DNA of 64,000 nucleotides from Bacteroides sp. (GCF_030151085.1 NZ_JASLER010000083.1:1-64000); one strand, 5' to 3'. Positions 16,350 to 25,653 are shown, numbered from the stretch's first letter. Notes: generated from the sequence alone by a model not told the origin. Numbers and translations are program-made.

Positions 16350-18167
16350 ATGGATATGTCAAAGAGTTCTTTATATATAGTAGCGGTGGCACTGTCCGTG
16401 CTCCCATTGCTGTGCCATGCCCAGTCGGTCGAGGAAATCCAGCGAAGCCCGGACTTCCTTTGGGGAACGGGCAATGCTTCTACCTTGAAGAAGGCGGACA
16501 ATGATGCTTTGGCGGCATTGGTCAGCCAAATATCCACCAAGGTTTCTGCCAGTTTTGAGCAACTGACAGAAGGTAAAAGCGATGGGAACAAGGCTATGGC
16601 GGGTGAAACCTTCAAATCGGTCATTAACACCTATTCGCATGCCACATTGAACAACACGCGGCGCATTGTGATGCAGAACGAGCCTGAAGCTGTAGTGATG
16701 CGCTACATCAAAGTCGCTGAAATCCAGCGCATCTTCGACGGGAGGAAGAACAAACTTCTGAACTTTGCACTAGAAGCGCAGCAGGCTGAGAAAAAGGCCC
16801 AGATAGCGGATGCTTTGCACTATTACTATTGGGCGCTGGTACTACTGCAAAGCTATCCCGACGGGAATTTCCTTACCATGGAGGATGCGGACGGTAACAA
16901 GCAACTTCTCTCTACCTGGATTCCTAAACAGATGAATGAAATCTTTTCCAACATACATCTTTCCGTCGAAGGAATCCAAAAGGATGGGAGATTGAAGACA
17001 GTCTATCTGAAAGTACTCTATAAAGACCGTCCGGCTTGCAACTATGACTACACCTACTTTGACGGGCGCGACTGGTCGAATGTCTTTTCAGCTAAAGATG
17101 GGAGAGGAATCATTGAACTGCCGGAATTGGCAAACATTGACGGCCTCTCCGTAAAAACCGAATATGCGTTTGAAGGCGAAGCCAACATTGACAATGAACT
17201 TGCCGAAGTGATGAAAACAGTCAGTATGTCGGGAATGCGCAACGCTTATCTGAAAATAGAGGCCAATGAAGAGGAGATTTCAGAAAGACGGCTGGCCGAT
17301 GTCACAGACAACAATACTAGGAACACGGGTATGCACTTCCTGAACAAGGCAAAGTCAGCTTCCTATCTGGCTACGATGCAAAAGACGGAGGCAGCCATTC
17401 ATTCCCGCTGTTTTGACGGGATGGAACAACTCTGCACTAAAACAGGACTTGAGATGTTCCGCTGCCTTATTAAATATGGTAATGCGAAGATTATCCGTCA
17501 GCCTGAATACCAATTTCTTGAATACGGCGATGAAGTGACTTGCCGTAGTCTTCCCATGAGCTTCAACTTTGCGGGCAACCGCCGTACATTTGTGGAAGAC
17601 GTGGTGTTCCTCATGAACAAGGATGCCAAAATCTCAGGACTTTCCTTTGCCCTGAACAAGCCTGCGGTGGATGACATCATGAACCGAACGGCATGGGGCG
17701 ATACGGTGAAGAACGTACTAATCAACTTTCTGGAAAGCTACAAAACGGCGTATGCCCTGAAACGCTATGACTACATCAACTGTCTCTTTTCGGACGATGC
17801 ATTGATCATAACAGGTTCGGTTCTGAAACGTTCGGGAGGAGGTGAAATGCAACCTACGGATAGGCATGTCGTGAAGTATACTCGGCAAACAAAGCAGGAG
17901 TACATGAAGAAGCTACAGTACATCTTCAGAAGCAACGAGTTTATTAACCTGCGTTTTGCTGACAATCAGGTGCGCAAGTCGGGTGTAGGTGGTGAAGTAT
18001 ATGGTATTCAGATAAAACAGGACTATTTTTCTTCGAGCTATGGCGATACAGGTTATCTGTTTCTGATGGTTGATCTGAATAATCCGAAAGAACCAGTCAT
18101 TCACGTCCGCACTTGGCAGCCGGAGAAAGATCCGGATTTCGGTTTGATAGATTTGAGTTATTTCTAG
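16350..18167 (+). CDS. Exported protein with LPP20-like N-terminal domain, function unknown
   Basis: About 605 residues from the ATG at 16350 (MDMSKSSLYI). A longer frame from 16314 would put 12 polar residues before the signal peptide and is disfavoured. The signal peptide ends at CHAQ-S. The mature N-terminus (SPDFLWGTGNASTLKKADNDALAALVSQIS) matches the LPP20/FlgT-N pattern of an aromatic/Gly start and an Ala-rich helix with periodic D-A. The rest (about 450 residues) is not recognised. GC content and codon choice look higher than in the preceding LRR gene. It lies 51 bp after that gene and is likely cotranscribed. Confidence 0.75.
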   Translation: MDMSKSSLYIVAVALSVLPLLCHAQSVEEIQRSPDFLWGTGNASTLKKADNDALAALVSQISTKVSASFEQLTEGKSDGNKAMAGETFKSVINTYSHATLNNTRRIVMQNEPEAVVMRYIKVAEIQRIFDGRKNKLLNFALEAQQAEKKAQIADALHYYYWALVLLQSYPDGNFLTMEDADGNKQLLSTWIPKQMNEIFSNIHLSVEGIQKDGRLKTVYLKVLYKDRPACNYDYTYFDGRDWSNVFSAKDGRGIIELPELANIDGLSVKTEYAFEGEANIDNELAEVMKTVSMSGMRNAYLKIEANEEEISERRLADVTDNNTRNTGMHFLNKAKSASYLATMQKTEAAIHSRCFDGMEQLCTKTGLEMFRCLIKYGNAKIIRQPEYQFLEYGDEVTCRSLPMSFNFAGNRRTFVEDVVFLMNKDAKISGLSFALNKPAVDDIMNRTAWGDTVKNVLINFLESYKTAYALKRYDYINCLFSDDALIITGSVLKRSGGGEMQPTDRHVVKYTRQTKQEYMKKLQYIFRSNEFINLRFADNQVRKSGVGGEVYGIQIKQDYFSSSYGDTGYLFLMVDLNNPKEPVIHVRTWQPEKDPDFGLIDLSYF

Positions 18168-18261
18168 TCAGCTTTTTTATTCGGATAATCCTTGATTTCA
18201 CCTGATAGATAAACTGCATGAAAAAAAGATACGAATTGTGATGCGATTAGAAATATTTGTC

Positions 18262-18269
18262 TACATTTG
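18262..18269 (+). promoter_or_regulatory. -7 box upstream of the LPP20-like gene at 18329
   Basis: TACATTTG matches TAnnTTTG, with an ATTG about 23 bp upstream as a weak -33 box. This suggests the last three genes of the exported cluster form their own transcript. Confidence 0.5.
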
Positions 18270-18328
18270 CAAAGCATAGCATGTTTAAAGATTTAATAAC
18301 AATACTAATCATAAAAGGAGAAATTGCG

Positions 18329-19012
18329 ATGAAAAAGACTTTGTTTATCAGCGCTCTTGTAGCGTTTGTTATGATGTTTGCTGTCAATGTTAGTGCTCAA
18401 GAAAAGGCGGTAGGTAAGGATCGTAAAGCTTTAGAAAAACATGAAAAAGTTTTGGATAAAGACTTGCAGAAAAAAGCGATAAAATCAGCTCGTAAAGAAG
18501 CTAAAGAGTTGGAAAAGGAAGGGTTTAGAACTCCAGTAGGTAAATTACCTTTAGACAAGCAGCTGGAAGCATCATGGGAAAAGCAGGCTGAATTGGATAT
18601 GGATGGAAATCCGTATTGGTATATTGCTACTTCAAGAGCAATCGGTGGCAACCAATCGGCTGCTGCATTGCAAGCTACTAATGCTGCCAAGATTGATCTA
18701 GCCGGACAAATTCAGACAAAAGTGTCTCAGTTGATCGAAGCTAAAGTTGCTAATGATGATATGGGACAGGAAGAGGCAGCTAGCTTGTCAAGTGTAGTTG
18801 CTTCCAGCAAGAGTGTGATCTCTGCTACATTGGGACGCACTATTCCTTTGGTAGAAGTTTACAGAACATTGCCTAATAAGAATGTAGAAGTTATGGTAAC
18901 TTTAGGTTATAGTACGGATGCTGCTAATAAGGTTGCTGTTAGTGCTATACGTAAAGAATTGGCTGCTAAATCAGAAGAGTTGGCAAAAGAATTGGATAAA
19001 TTGGGTTATTAA
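18329..19012 (+). CDS. LPP20-like exported protein
   Basis: 227 residues from the ATG at 18329. AAAGGAG (18314-18320) is a good ribosome binding site for this start, and the 24 extra codons upstream of it are rejected. The signal peptide runs to NVSAQ-E. A lysine/glutamate-rich helical stretch follows (residues ~25-65), then the LPP20-type domain: PYWYIATSRAIGGNQSAAALQATNAAKIDLAGQIQTKVSQL and a closing VEVMVTLGYS strand. Helicobacter LPP20 is an outer-membrane-associated antigen of unknown biochemical role. It is followed 29 bp later by another member of the cluster. Confidence 0.82.
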   Translation: MKKTLFISALVAFVMMFAVNVSAQEKAVGKDRKALEKHEKVLDKDLQKKAIKSARKEAKELEKEGFRTPVGKLPLDKQLEASWEKQAELDMDGNPYWYIATSRAIGGNQSAAALQATNAAKIDLAGQIQTKVSQLIEAKVANDDMGQEEAASLSSVVASSKSVISATLGRTIPLVEVYRTLPNKNVEVMVTLGYSTDAANKVAVSAIRKELAAKSEELAKELDKLGY

Positions 19013-19041
19013 GAAGCCCGTTTACTAAAATTAGACTTTAA

Positions 19042-19836
19042 ATGAATCGGAATAATCAGATTAAGTGGATATTCCTTCTGTTGATATTAGTTGCGGTTCC
19101 GCTGCATGCCCAAAACACTGTAAAGGTGAAGGGCGTGCAGGGGCGCTGGCAAGTCAGTGACAATGTAACGCTGAAAGAAGCGGAAGAACATGCCCGCATG
19201 GAGGCTAAGAAAGAAGCATTGCGCAAAGCCGGTGTGATGGAAAATGTTTGGTCTGTATTCGGACAAATCACCCAAGAGAACGGAACTGATTTTCAAGAGG
19301 CATATTCACAAATGAACGTGCTGGCAATTGGTGGAATGGTAAATATCACCAAGGAAACTGTGGAGGAGGTATGGGATACAAATAACCGCAGTCTTTATAA
19401 AGTAGTGACCATTGACGCCACGGTACAAAAAGAAGAAAAAGTAGATAACTCGTATGCCCTCGAAGTGAAAGGAATCTCTACCTTATATAAGGAAGGAGAT
19501 GTCTTTACTTGTACCTTGAAAGTACATGGCACGGATTCTTATCTGAAATTCTTTTGGTTTGACAGCAATGGAGGAGCTTTGCTTTACCCTAATGAATATG
19601 AAGGAAATTCCTTGCTGAAGACCGAAAATGAGTATAAAATCCCTTTCAGCAATGCCGTGGATTATCGCATGGAAAAGCAGGGAAAGGAAAGTGAGAAAAT
19701 CAATATGATGATGGTAGCCACCAAAGAAAATATTCCTTTTACGGGTGAAGTAAGCTATCAGAATGTATTGAAGTGGGTATATTCTATCCCCAATGATAAA
19801 CGTTGTGCCTTTTACGACATGATTCTGATCAAATAG
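19042..19836 (+). CDS. Exported protein with FlgT-N/LPP20-like and DUF4384-like domains
   Basis: 264 residues; the signal peptide ends at PLHAQ-N. Residues ~25-135 show the pattern of FlgT-N/LPP20-like domains (GVQGRWQVSDNVTLKEAEEHARMEAKKEALRKAG followed by a strand-rich end). Residues ~150-255 resemble DUF4384 (YKEGDVFTCTLKVHGTDSYLKFFWFDSNGGALLYPNEYEGN), a beta-sandwich often fused to kinases or found in envelope proteins. Together with its neighbours it suggests an envelope complex. No enzymatic motif is seen. Confidence 0.75.
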   Translation: MNRNNQIKWIFLLLILVAVPLHAQNTVKVKGVQGRWQVSDNVTLKEAEEHARMEAKKEALRKAGVMENVWSVFGQITQENGTDFQEAYSQMNVLAIGGMVNITKETVEEVWDTNNRSLYKVVTIDATVQKEEKVDNSYALEVKGISTLYKEGDVFTCTLKVHGTDSYLKFFWFDSNGGALLYPNEYEGNSLLKTENEYKIPFSNAVDYRMEKQGKESEKINMMMVATKENIPFTGEVSYQNVLKWVYSIPNDKRCAFYDMILIK

Positions 19837-19871
19837 AACGTTTTTATTAACTTCTCTAAATCTAATTACAG

Positions 19872-21419
19872 ATGAAAAAGATGAAGGTTTATTCAGCAGC
19901 ATGTTTCGCTTGTTTTTTACTGGCGATTCCTGTCAATGCGCAAAATATAGAGAAAGAGTTTGAGGATTTTGAAAAGCAGCAGCAGACGGAATTCGAAGAA
20001 TTTAAAAATAAGGCGGATGCAGAGTTTGAAACTTTCTTGCGTGAGACTTGGGAGAAATATGACGCTTTTGCTCCTGTGCCGGCACCTGTACGTCCGGAAC
20101 CTCCTAAGCCGGTAGTCTTTGATAAGACGAAACCGGCGTTACCTCCTGTGGCAATTAAACCGGGCGGATTGAAAGTGCCTGACGTAGCTGCTCCCGGTGT
20201 GGGTGAGAAAGTTCCGGTGGATATAAAACGTCCGGATCTTCCGGCTATAGTAGATAAACCTGCTCCCGGAGTGTATGTACCAGGGAAGCCTTATACACCT
20301 GTATTGGTAGAAGCGCCGGTAGTAAAGCCGGGATCAATGGTTCGACGTACCCCGATTGAATTTTATGGAACTTCTTTTGAAGTGGCTACCGATGTCATTG
20401 ATGGTTTGTCTTTGTCCGGCAATAGTGAAGGGAAAGTGGCAGACGCCTGGAAAGGATTATGCAAAATGGACTATGAACAGTTAGTAAAAGACTGTATGAC
20501 CCTCAAACAAGAAAAGAATCTGAGCGATTGGGCTTATTTGCTATTTACCAAACAAATAGGCAAGCAGTTGTACGGTGAGAATAGAAAGAATGAGATTGTC
20601 TTTTTACAGATGTTCCTGCTTAATAAATCGGGCTACAAAGTACGTTTGTGTAAGATTGATGATGAACTTAAATTGATGATTGCTACTGCCGGTACTGTTT
20701 ATGGTACTCCATATCTTACCATGAGTGGTAATAAATACTATGTCTTTGAGCCTACTCCCGGAAGTTCGATGGGAATTTATACCTATCGTCAGGATTTTGC
20801 GAATGCTAAAAACCTGGTAAGCCTCAATATCGAAAGTTTACCGGCGTTTGCCATGCAGGAACAAGATCGTACTCTTACTCCATCGGGCAGTACTCTGAAG
20901 GTGCAGACGGTAGTCAATAAGAATTTGATCGATTTCTACTATGACTATCCTAAATGTGATGTGGTAGTACATTACAAAACTCCCATGAGCGAGGAGTTGC
21001 GTACTGCCTTATATCCACAACTGAAAGCTGCAATCGCCGGAAAATCACAGAAAGATGCGGCTAACCTGTTATTGAATTTTGTTCAGACCTCCTTTCAGTA
21101 TATGACAGATGGAGAACAGTTTGGTTACGAAAAGCCGAATTTCCCTGATGAAACTTTCTATTATCCGTATTGCGATTGCGAAGACCGTGCCATGCTATAT
21201 TCTACTTTAGTGAAAGATTTGATGGGGTTAGATGCCATATTGTTGGATTATCCTAATCATATAGCTTCTGCTGTTCGCTTTACAGAAACCATTCCGGGAG
21301 ATAACGTTGTGTTGGATGATGGTGGCGAATACCTGATTTGTGACCCTACATATATCGGAGCACCTATTGGGGTCTGTATGGATCAATTCAAGAATGTAGC
21401 GCCTGAAATCATTCATTAG
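19872..21419 (+). CDS. Exported transglutaminase-like (papain-fold) protein with coiled-coil and proline-rich stem
   Basis: 515 residues; signal peptide to PVNAQ-N. A charged helical region (residues ~27-68, EKEFEDFEKQQQTEFEEF) precedes a proline-rich linker (about 70-160). The C-terminal domain carries a transglutaminase-like triad: Cys in YPYCDCEDRA (about 435), His in YPNHIASA (about 460) and Asp in LICDPTYIG (about 490). Bacterial members of this superfamily are often proteases or peptide-processing enzymes rather than cross-linkers. It is the last gene of the exported cluster. ATG 19872 or 19881 are both possible starts. Confidence 0.8.
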   Translation: MKKMKVYSAACFACFLLAIPVNAQNIEKEFEDFEKQQQTEFEEFKNKADAEFETFLRETWEKYDAFAPVPAPVRPEPPKPVVFDKTKPALPPVAIKPGGLKVPDVAAPGVGEKVPVDIKRPDLPAIVDKPAPGVYVPGKPYTPVLVEAPVVKPGSMVRRTPIEFYGTSFEVATDVIDGLSLSGNSEGKVADAWKGLCKMDYEQLVKDCMTLKQEKNLSDWAYLLFTKQIGKQLYGENRKNEIVFLQMFLLNKSGYKVRLCKIDDELKLMIATAGTVYGTPYLTMSGNKYYVFEPTPGSSMGIYTYRQDFANAKNLVSLNIESLPAFAMQEQDRTLTPSGSTLKVQTVVNKNLIDFYYDYPKCDVVVHYKTPMSEELRTALYPQLKAAIAGKSQKDAANLLLNFVQTSFQYMTDGEQFGYEKPNFPDETFYYPYCDCEDRAMLYSTLVKDLMGLDAILLDYPNHIASAVRFTETIPGDNVVLDDGGEYLICDPTYIGAPIGVCMDQFKNVAPEIIH

Positions 21420-21437
21420 TGTTAAATTATATAATAA

Positions 21438-21473
21438 TTGCAGTTCGGGAAGTAAAATAACCCCGAATTGCAA
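21438..21473. promoter_or_regulatory. Hairpin between the transglutaminase-like gene and pta
   Basis: TTGCA plus TTCGGG (21438-21449) pairs with CCCGAA plus TGCAA (21462-21473), leaving a 12-nt loop. No T-run follows, and the pta -7 box TACTTTTG comes 22 bp later. It may be a factor-dependent terminator or an operator. Confidence 0.5.
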
Positions 21474-21494
21474 TGTGGATATTGCAAAATTGTG

Positions 21495-21502
21495 TACTTT
21501 TG
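21495..21502 (+). promoter_or_regulatory. -7 box of the pta-ackA operon
   Basis: TACTTTTG matches TAnnTTTG, 46 bp before the pta ATG. A weak ATTG at 21467-21470 could serve as the -33 box but is 24 bp away. Confidence 0.55.
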
Positions 21503-21548
21503 CGGCGTGAATAACACGTACTACCGATTTATACACAATTAAAATATC

Positions 21549-22565
21549 ATGCAGAGATTAATTAATGAAATTCTTGATCGTGCGAAAGCAGATCGCCAAC
21601 GCATTGTTCTTCCCGAAGGAACGGAAGAACGCACCTTGAAAGCTGCCAATCAAATCTTGACTGACGGAGTTGCTGACCTTATACTTTTGGGTAAACCCGA
21701 AGAAATCCATGCTTGCGCTAAAGAGTGGGGGCTGGGTAATATTGAAAAAGCCACTATTATTGATCCGGATAACCATCCGAAGCAAGAAGAATACGCACAA
21801 TTACTTTGTGAGTTACGTAAGAAGAAAGGTATGACTATCGAGGAAGCTCGTAAGTTGGTGCTCGATCCACTCTATTTGGGTTGTTTGATTATTAAGAATG
21901 GTGATGCGGATGGCCAGTTGGCAGGTGCCCGCAATACTACCGGCGATGTACTTCGTCCGGCTCTGCAAATTATTAAGACTGTACCGGGTATAACCTGTGT
22001 TTCAGGTGCAATGTTGTTGTTGACTCATGCTCCCGAATATGGTAAGAATGGTATTTTAGTAATGGGTGATGTTGCGGTGACTCCGGTTCCCGATGCAGCT
22101 CAACTTGCACAAATCGCAGTTTGTACGGCACGTACAGCTCAGGCTGTGGCAGGTATTGATCCCAAAGTGGCTATGTTGAGTTTCTCAACAAAAGGTTCTG
22201 CGAAGCATGAAGTAGTAGACAAAGTAGTAGAGGCTTTGAAGATTGCCAAAGAAATGGCTCCTGATATTGCTATTGATGGAGAATTGCAGGCTGATGCGGC
22301 TTTGGTGCCTGAAGTAGGTGCAAGCAAAGCACCCGGTTCGGCTATTGCAGGTGCAGCTAATGTGCTTATTGTACCAAGTCTCGAAGTAGGCAATATTTCT
22401 TATAAGTTAGTACAACGTTTAGGGCATGCTGATGCTGTAGGTCCGGTATTGCAAGGTATTGCCCGTCCGGTAAATGACCTTTCACGCGGTTGTTCTATCG
22501 AAGATATATATCGTATGATTGCTATTACAGCTAATCAGGCTATTGCGGCTAAGAAGAGTAAATAA
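21549..22565 (+). CDS. pta: Phosphate acetyltransferase
   Basis: Converts acetyl-CoA and phosphate to acetyl phosphate, the first step of acetate formation in fermentation. At 338 residues it is the short Pta form without the N-terminal DRTGG/regulatory part. Family blocks: RIVLPEGTEERTLKAA near residue 18, DPLYLGCLIIKNGDADGQLAGARNTTGDVLRPALQ near 107, VMGDVAVTPVPDAAQLAQIA near 175, SFSTKGSAKH near 214, and PGSAIAGAANVLIVPSLEVGNI near 263. ackA follows after 19 bp. Confidence 0.97.
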   Translation: MQRLINEILDRAKADRQRIVLPEGTEERTLKAANQILTDGVADLILLGKPEEIHACAKEWGLGNIEKATIIDPDNHPKQEEYAQLLCELRKKKGMTIEEARKLVLDPLYLGCLIIKNGDADGQLAGARNTTGDVLRPALQIIKTVPGITCVSGAMLLLTHAPEYGKNGILVMGDVAVTPVPDAAQLAQIAVCTARTAQAVAGIDPKVAMLSFSTKGSAKHEVVDKVVEALKIAKEMAPDIAIDGELQADAALVPEVGASKAPGSAIAGAANVLIVPSLEVGNISYKLVQRLGHADAVGPVLQGIARPVNDLSRGCSIEDIYRMIAITANQAIAAKKSK

Positions 22566-22584
22566 CTTATAAATCTGAATTAAT

Positions 22585-23781
22585 ATGAAAGTTTTAGTAT
22601 TGAATTGCGGTAGCTCATCCATCAAATATAAATTGTTTGATATGGATCAGAAAGAGGTTATCGCCCAAGGGGGTATTGAGAAAATAGGTTTGGAAGGTTC
22701 ATTCCTGAAATTCACTTTACCTAGTGGAGAAAAAGTAGTTCTGGAAAAAGATATACCGGAACATACAGTAGGAGTAGAATTCATTTTAGATACATTGGTG
22801 AGCCCGGAATATGGTGCTATCAAATCACTGGATGAGATCAATGCAGTAGGTCACCGTATGGTACATGGTGGAGAAAAGTTCAGCAAATCAGTGTTGTTGA
22901 CACAAGAAGTATTGGATGCCTTTGAGGCTTGTAATGATCTTGCACCGCTGCACAATCCTGCCAACCTGAAAGGTGTGAATGCAATTTCTGCTACTTTGCC
23001 GGATGTACCGCAAATAGGTGTGTTCGATACTGCTTTCCATCAAACAATGCCCGAATACGCTTATCTGTATGCTGTACCTTTCGAACTGTATAAGAAATAT
23101 GGTATTCGCCGTTATGGTTTCCATGGAACTTCTCACCGTTATGTTTCGCAACGGGTATGCGAGTTCCTGGGAGTTAAACCGGAAGGCTTGAAAATAATTA
23201 CTTGTCATATTGGTAACGGTGCGTCTATTGCTGCCGTAAAAGATGGCAAATGCGTGGATACATCTATGGGACTCACTCCGCTGGAAGGTTTGATGATGGG
23301 TACTCGTTGTGGTGACATTGACGCAGGTGCAGTAACTTTTATCATGGATAAGGAAGGTCTTGATACAGCTGGCGTTTCCGACTTGCTGAACAAGAAATCG
23401 GGTGTTGCAGGTCTGAGAAATGGTGCCAGTGACATGCGCGACTTGGAAGCTGCTGTTGCTGCCGGAGACAAGGAAGCCATCATGGTTGACAAAATGTACA
23501 ATTATCGCATTAAGAAATATATCGGAGCTTATGCTGCCGCTATGGGAGGTGTTGATGTTATTGTGTTTACAGGTGGTGTAGGCGAGAATCAATTTACTTG
23601 CCGTGCCGCTGTTTGCGATGGTCTTGAATTCCTTGGTGTGAAAATGGATTTTGAGAAGAATAAAGTAAAAGGTCAGGAACTTATTGTTTCTACTCCTGAT
23701 TCCAGAGTAAAAGTTGTAGTAATTCCTACTGACGAAGAATTAATGATTGCTTCGGACACCATTGCTATTTTAGAGAATTAA
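22585..23781 (+). CDS. ackA: Acetate kinase
   Basis: Transfers phosphate from acetyl phosphate to ADP, yielding ATP and acetate. 398 residues, usual length. Motifs of the ASKHA fold: VLNCGSSSIKYKLF at the N-terminus, GHRMVHGGEKF near residue 89, FDTAFHQTMPEYAYLYAVP near 147, GFHGTSHRYVS near 176, CHIGNGASIAAVKDGKCVDTSMGLTPLEGLMMGTRCGDID near 208 and FTGGVGENQ near 331. It is the second gene of the pta-ackA operon, closed by a strong intrinsic terminator. Confidence 0.98.
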   Translation: MKVLVLNCGSSSIKYKLFDMDQKEVIAQGGIEKIGLEGSFLKFTLPSGEKVVLEKDIPEHTVGVEFILDTLVSPEYGAIKSLDEINAVGHRMVHGGEKFSKSVLLTQEVLDAFEACNDLAPLHNPANLKGVNAISATLPDVPQIGVFDTAFHQTMPEYAYLYAVPFELYKKYGIRRYGFHGTSHRYVSQRVCEFLGVKPEGLKIITCHIGNGASIAAVKDGKCVDTSMGLTPLEGLMMGTRCGDIDAGAVTFIMDKEGLDTAGVSDLLNKKSGVAGLRNGASDMRDLEAAVAAGDKEAIMVDKMYNYRIKKYIGAYAAAMGGVDVIVFTGGVGENQFTCRAAVCDGLEFLGVKMDFEKNKVKGQELIVSTPDSRVKVVVIPTDEELMIASDTIAILEN

Positions 23782-23817
23782 TAATCTGATATAGAATCTT
23801 TAGCTGGTTATAGTGAA

Positions 23818-23859
23818 GGAGCCGGAGGCAGTAAAACTGTACTCCGGCTTCTTTTTTTT
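23818..23859 (+). terminator. Intrinsic terminator of pta-ackA
   Basis: Stem 23818-23827 (GGAGCCGGAG) pairs with 23842-23851, with an inner CAGT/ACTG extension, and is followed directly by eight T residues (23852-23859). Confidence 0.9.
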
Positions 23860-23944
23860 AATAGAATCGTCATCTCATAGTTGCTAAAAATCCCTATCTT
23901 TGTTACTCTTTAATACACTAATAACTTTTTTAAGAAATAAGCTT

Positions 23945-25345
23945 ATGAAACGATTAATCTATGTGTTGCTCTTTGTGCTGTTAACCGGTGCGGCGTATGC
24001 ACAGCAGGCAAAGTATGTATTTTATTTCATCGGTGATGGAATGGGAGTTAATCAAGTGAATGGTACGGAAATGTATCTTGCCGAACAGGAGGGAAGAATT
24101 GGTGTAAAGCCATTATTGTTCACCACATTTCCTGTAGCCAGTATGGCAACTACTTTCTCAGCTACTAATTCTGTTACAGATTCCTCGGCAGCAGGTACTG
24201 CTCTATCTACCGGTGCTAAGACTTATAATGGTGCTATCGGCATGGATGATAACAAAAACGTTCTTCAAACTGTTGCCGAAAAAGCAAAGAAGGCGGGAAA
24301 GAAAGTAGGCGTAACAACCAGTGTAAGTGTGGATCATGCTACTCCGGCAGCTTTCTACGCTCATCAACCTGACCGCAACATGTATTATGAAATCGCACTG
24401 GATCTGCCGAAGGCTGATTTCGATTTCTATGCTGGTGGTGGTTTCCTGAAACCTACTACAACGGCTGATAAGAAAGAAGCACCCAGCATTTTCCCTATAT
24501 TCGAAGAAGCAGGATATACTATTGCCAGAGGACTTGATGATTATAAAACAAAAGCAGGAAGTGCCAATAAGATGGTGCTGATCCAAAAAGAGGGAGCTGA
24601 ACCTTCTTGCTTGCCATACGCTATTGATCGCCAAAAAGGTGATTTAACTCTGGCTGAAATTACAGAAAGCGCTATTTCCTTCTTAACTAAAGGAAAGAAT
24701 AAGGGCTTTTTCTTGATGGTAGAAGGTGGTAAGATCGACTGGGCTTGCCATGGTAATGACCCTGCTACCGCTTTCGAAGAAGTAGTAGATATGGATAATG
24801 CTGTGAAAGTGGCATACGAATTCTATAAGAAACATCCTAATGAAACATTGATCGTTGTAACTGCCGACCATGAAACAGGTGGTTTAGGACTTGGTACTGC
24901 TAAGTATGAATTGTTTTTGAAGTCATTGACAAATCAAAAGCAGTCACAAGATCTTCTTTCTAAAGCTATAACAGATATGCGTAAAGCAAAAAATAACAAA
25001 GTTTCATGGGAAGAAGTGAAAGCTTTGCTTGCTGATAAGATGGGATTCTGGAGTGTATTACCATTAAGCTGGGAGCAAGAGAAAATGTTGCGTGACGAAT
25101 ATGAAGAGTCATTCGTAAAGAATCATACTGTTTTCGAAGAAAGTCTTTATGCCAAAACAGAACCTATGGCTGCTACAGCTAAAAAGGTTATGAGCCAGAT
25201 TGCAATGGTAGGCTGGACCAGTGGAAACCATACTGCCGGTTACGTACCTGTATTTGCAGTTGGAGCCGGCTCTAAGCTGTTTATGGGTAAAATGGATAAT
25301 ACTGAAATTCCTAAGCGCATAGCAAAAGCTGCAGGATATAAATAA
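23945..25345 (+). CDS. Alkaline phosphatase
   Basis: Exported phosphomonoesterase of the PhoA type, releasing phosphate from organic esters in the periplasm. From the ATG at 23945 (MKRLIYVLLF) it has 466 residues and a signal peptide ending AYAQ-Q; the 15 extra upstream codons from 23900 are rejected. Metal and active-site blocks: FIGDGMGVNQ near residue 27, the nucleophile serine in TDSSAAGTALSTG near 80, DHATPAAFYAH near 119, EGGKIDWACHGND near 260, TADHETGG near 303 and SGNHTAGYVPVFAVG near 421. It is monocistronic, with a bidirectional terminator after it and a TATCTTTG box at 23895-23902. Confidence 0.94.
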   Translation: MKRLIYVLLFVLLTGAAYAQQAKYVFYFIGDGMGVNQVNGTEMYLAEQEGRIGVKPLLFTTFPVASMATTFSATNSVTDSSAAGTALSTGAKTYNGAIGMDDNKNVLQTVAEKAKKAGKKVGVTTSVSVDHATPAAFYAHQPDRNMYYEIALDLPKADFDFYAGGGFLKPTTTADKKEAPSIFPIFEEAGYTIARGLDDYKTKAGSANKMVLIQKEGAEPSCLPYAIDRQKGDLTLAEITESAISFLTKGKNKGFFLMVEGGKIDWACHGNDPATAFEEVVDMDNAVKVAYEFYKKHPNETLIVVTADHETGGLGLGTAKYELFLKSLTNQKQSQDLLSKAITDMRKAKNNKVSWEEVKALLADKMGFWSVLPLSWEQEKMLRDEYEESFVKNHTVFEESLYAKTEPMAATAKKVMSQIAMVGWTSGNHTAGYVPVFAVGAGSKLFMGKMDNTEIPKRIAKAAGYK

Positions 25346-25372
25346 TTCGATAAGAATTCATCTAAAAAAAGT

Positions 25373-25415
25373 ACGGAGCATAGCTGGGTTACCCTAGTTA
25401 TGCTCCGTTTCTTTT
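25373..25415. terminator. Bidirectional terminator between the alkaline phosphatase and the small acidic ORF
   Basis: ACGGAGCATA (25373-25382) pairs with TATGCTCCGT (25399-25408), with an inner GGG/CCC. T-rich sequence (TTCTTTTT) follows on the plus strand and a run of seven T follows on the minus strand, so it can serve both convergent genes. Confidence 0.85.
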
Positions 25416-25440
25416 TAAGATTTCGCAAGTATGTTGTTTT

Positions 25441-25653
25441 TTATTCCAAATCCTTTTTGATGATCTCGTCCATTTCTTTGATACGTTTCTCTCGTTCTTC
25501 ATCGGACATTGGCTTTTGATTATCCTTATATCCCAAGTCGGTGCGCTCGGAAACATCCTCGCTCCATTCTTCAAATTCATCCTTTGCCGGGCGTCCTTTA
25601 GGATCTATATTTTCCTCAGCAATTGCATTATGTCTGTAAATCATATCATCCAT
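25441..25653 (-). CDS. Small acidic protein, unknown function
   Basis: 70 residues, very rich in Glu/Asp/Lys, with no hydrophobic segment. The N-terminal part contains NAIAEENIDPKGRPAKDEFEEW, and the C-terminus (DEEREKRIKEMDEIIKKDLE) is predicted by eye to be an amphipathic helix. I do not recognise a family. It has its own minus-strand orientation and shares a bidirectional terminator with the alkaline phosphatase. The codon pattern looks normal for its neighbours, so I consider it a real small gene. Confidence 0.65.
   Translation of the reverse strand: MDDMIYRHNAIAEENIDPKGRPAKDEFEEWSEDVSERTDLGYKDNQKPMSDEEREKRIKEMDEIIKKDLE

Noticed and set aside
22888..23592. 234-residue minus-strand open frame antisense to ackA
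   Set aside because: A complement of a strongly conserved gene, no start signals, composition typical of shadow frames.
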